Of a stretch of DNA of 33,825 nt, positions 33,721 to 33,825 are shown piece by piece (position 1 is the stretch's first letter; each line of letters starts with the position of its first letter). Made by a program: the position numbers and the translations under genes. This DNA is from Treponema sp. (GTDB lineage: Bacteria > Spirochaetota > Spirochaetia > Treponematales > Breznakiellaceae), in assembly GCA_031283725.1 (NCBI GenBank), contig JAITBG010000104.1, positions 1-33,825 of the forward strand, read 5' to 3'. The notes under the pieces were generated by a model. That model made no database searches. It was given only the letters and a program-made list of their open reading frames with translations, and had not been told where the DNA came from.

Positions 33721-33825
33721 ATGGGGTTAACCATGCAACAAAAACAGGCGGTAACACGGGAATACAGACCGCGTTACCAAAAGGCATCCAAAAAAGAAAA
33801 GCGGGCGTTGCCCGACGAATTCACC
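33721..33825 (+). CDS. 5' end of an integrase-core (DDE) transposase, cut by the window edge
   Basis: The first 35 codons are present and the frame is open to the window end. AGGAGG lies 8 bases before the ATG; an internal ATG at 33733 is an alternative. The N-terminus (MQQKQAVTREYRPRYQKASK, then KEKRALPDEF) resembles spirochaete integrase-catalytic-region transposases that begin with an HTH domain. The catalytic core lies outside, so the IS family is not assigned. The upstream direct repeats support a mobile element. Confidence 0.6.
   Translation, partial: MGLTMQQKQAVTREYRPRYQKASKKEKRALPDEFT

Noticed and set aside
1-33825. CRISPR array, tRNA or rRNA genes, riboswitch
   Set aside because: No regularly spaced repeats, cloverleaf-like segments or conserved ribosomal or riboswitch motifs were noticed in the gaps, all of which are short.

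Overview
The window looks like chromosomal DNA of a spirochaete close to Treponema, most likely an anaerobic gut lineage such as the termite-gut treponemes. This rests on recalled protein style, not on a search: Treponema-type chemotaxis receptors, a BPG-independent phosphoglycerate mutase, TRAP transporters with lipoprotein binding proteins, a giant acyl-CoA dehydratase activase, and Shine-Dalgarno-led genes of moderate GC. No rRNA, tRNA or CRISPR array was seen.

Layout. (1) 1-3095 is a decay zone: a fragment resembling a DUF6273 domain collides with a 3'-truncated chemotaxis receptor gene, followed by a second receptor gene broken by frameshifts and an internal deletion, and then a frameshifted ISAs1-type transposase remnant. 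(2) 3257-5212 (+) is an IscR-like Rrf2 regulator followed by a membrane protein of unknown function. (3) 9805-5225 (-) is a likely operon of a secreted protein, a LarA/DUF2088-type protein and a DinG-like helicase with an N-terminal RadC-like JAMM domain. (4) 9929-11353 (+) is a MATE exporter.

(5) 30345-11316 (-) is about 19 kb of co-directional, mostly tightly packed genes. In transcription order they are: DRE-TIM acyltransferase/lyase A, D-2-hydroxyacid dehydrogenase, TRAP transporter A (P, Q, M), HD protein, short-chain dehydrogenase, DRE-TIM enzyme B, TRAP transporter B (P, Q, M), a formyltransferase/ADP-forming acyl-CoA synthetase fusion, a 1476-residue activase/dehydratase-like protein, a CmpB-type membrane protein and a second HD protein. 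A consensus-like promoter with an abutting inverted repeat lies upstream, and a divergent regulator with MerR, XRE and cupin domains (30577-31401) faces the cluster. I read this as an uptake and fermentation module for one or two related carboxylic acids. Import, redox conversion, C-C bond making or breaking and CoA-ester energy conservation are all represented, but the substrate is unknown.

(6) 31479-31886 (+) is a small hotdog thioesterase behind a hairpin-bearing spacer flanked by 8-bp direct repeats. (7) 33556-31892 (-) is gpmI. (8) The right edge enters another insertion sequence, with 13-bp direct repeats and the first 35 codons of its transposase.
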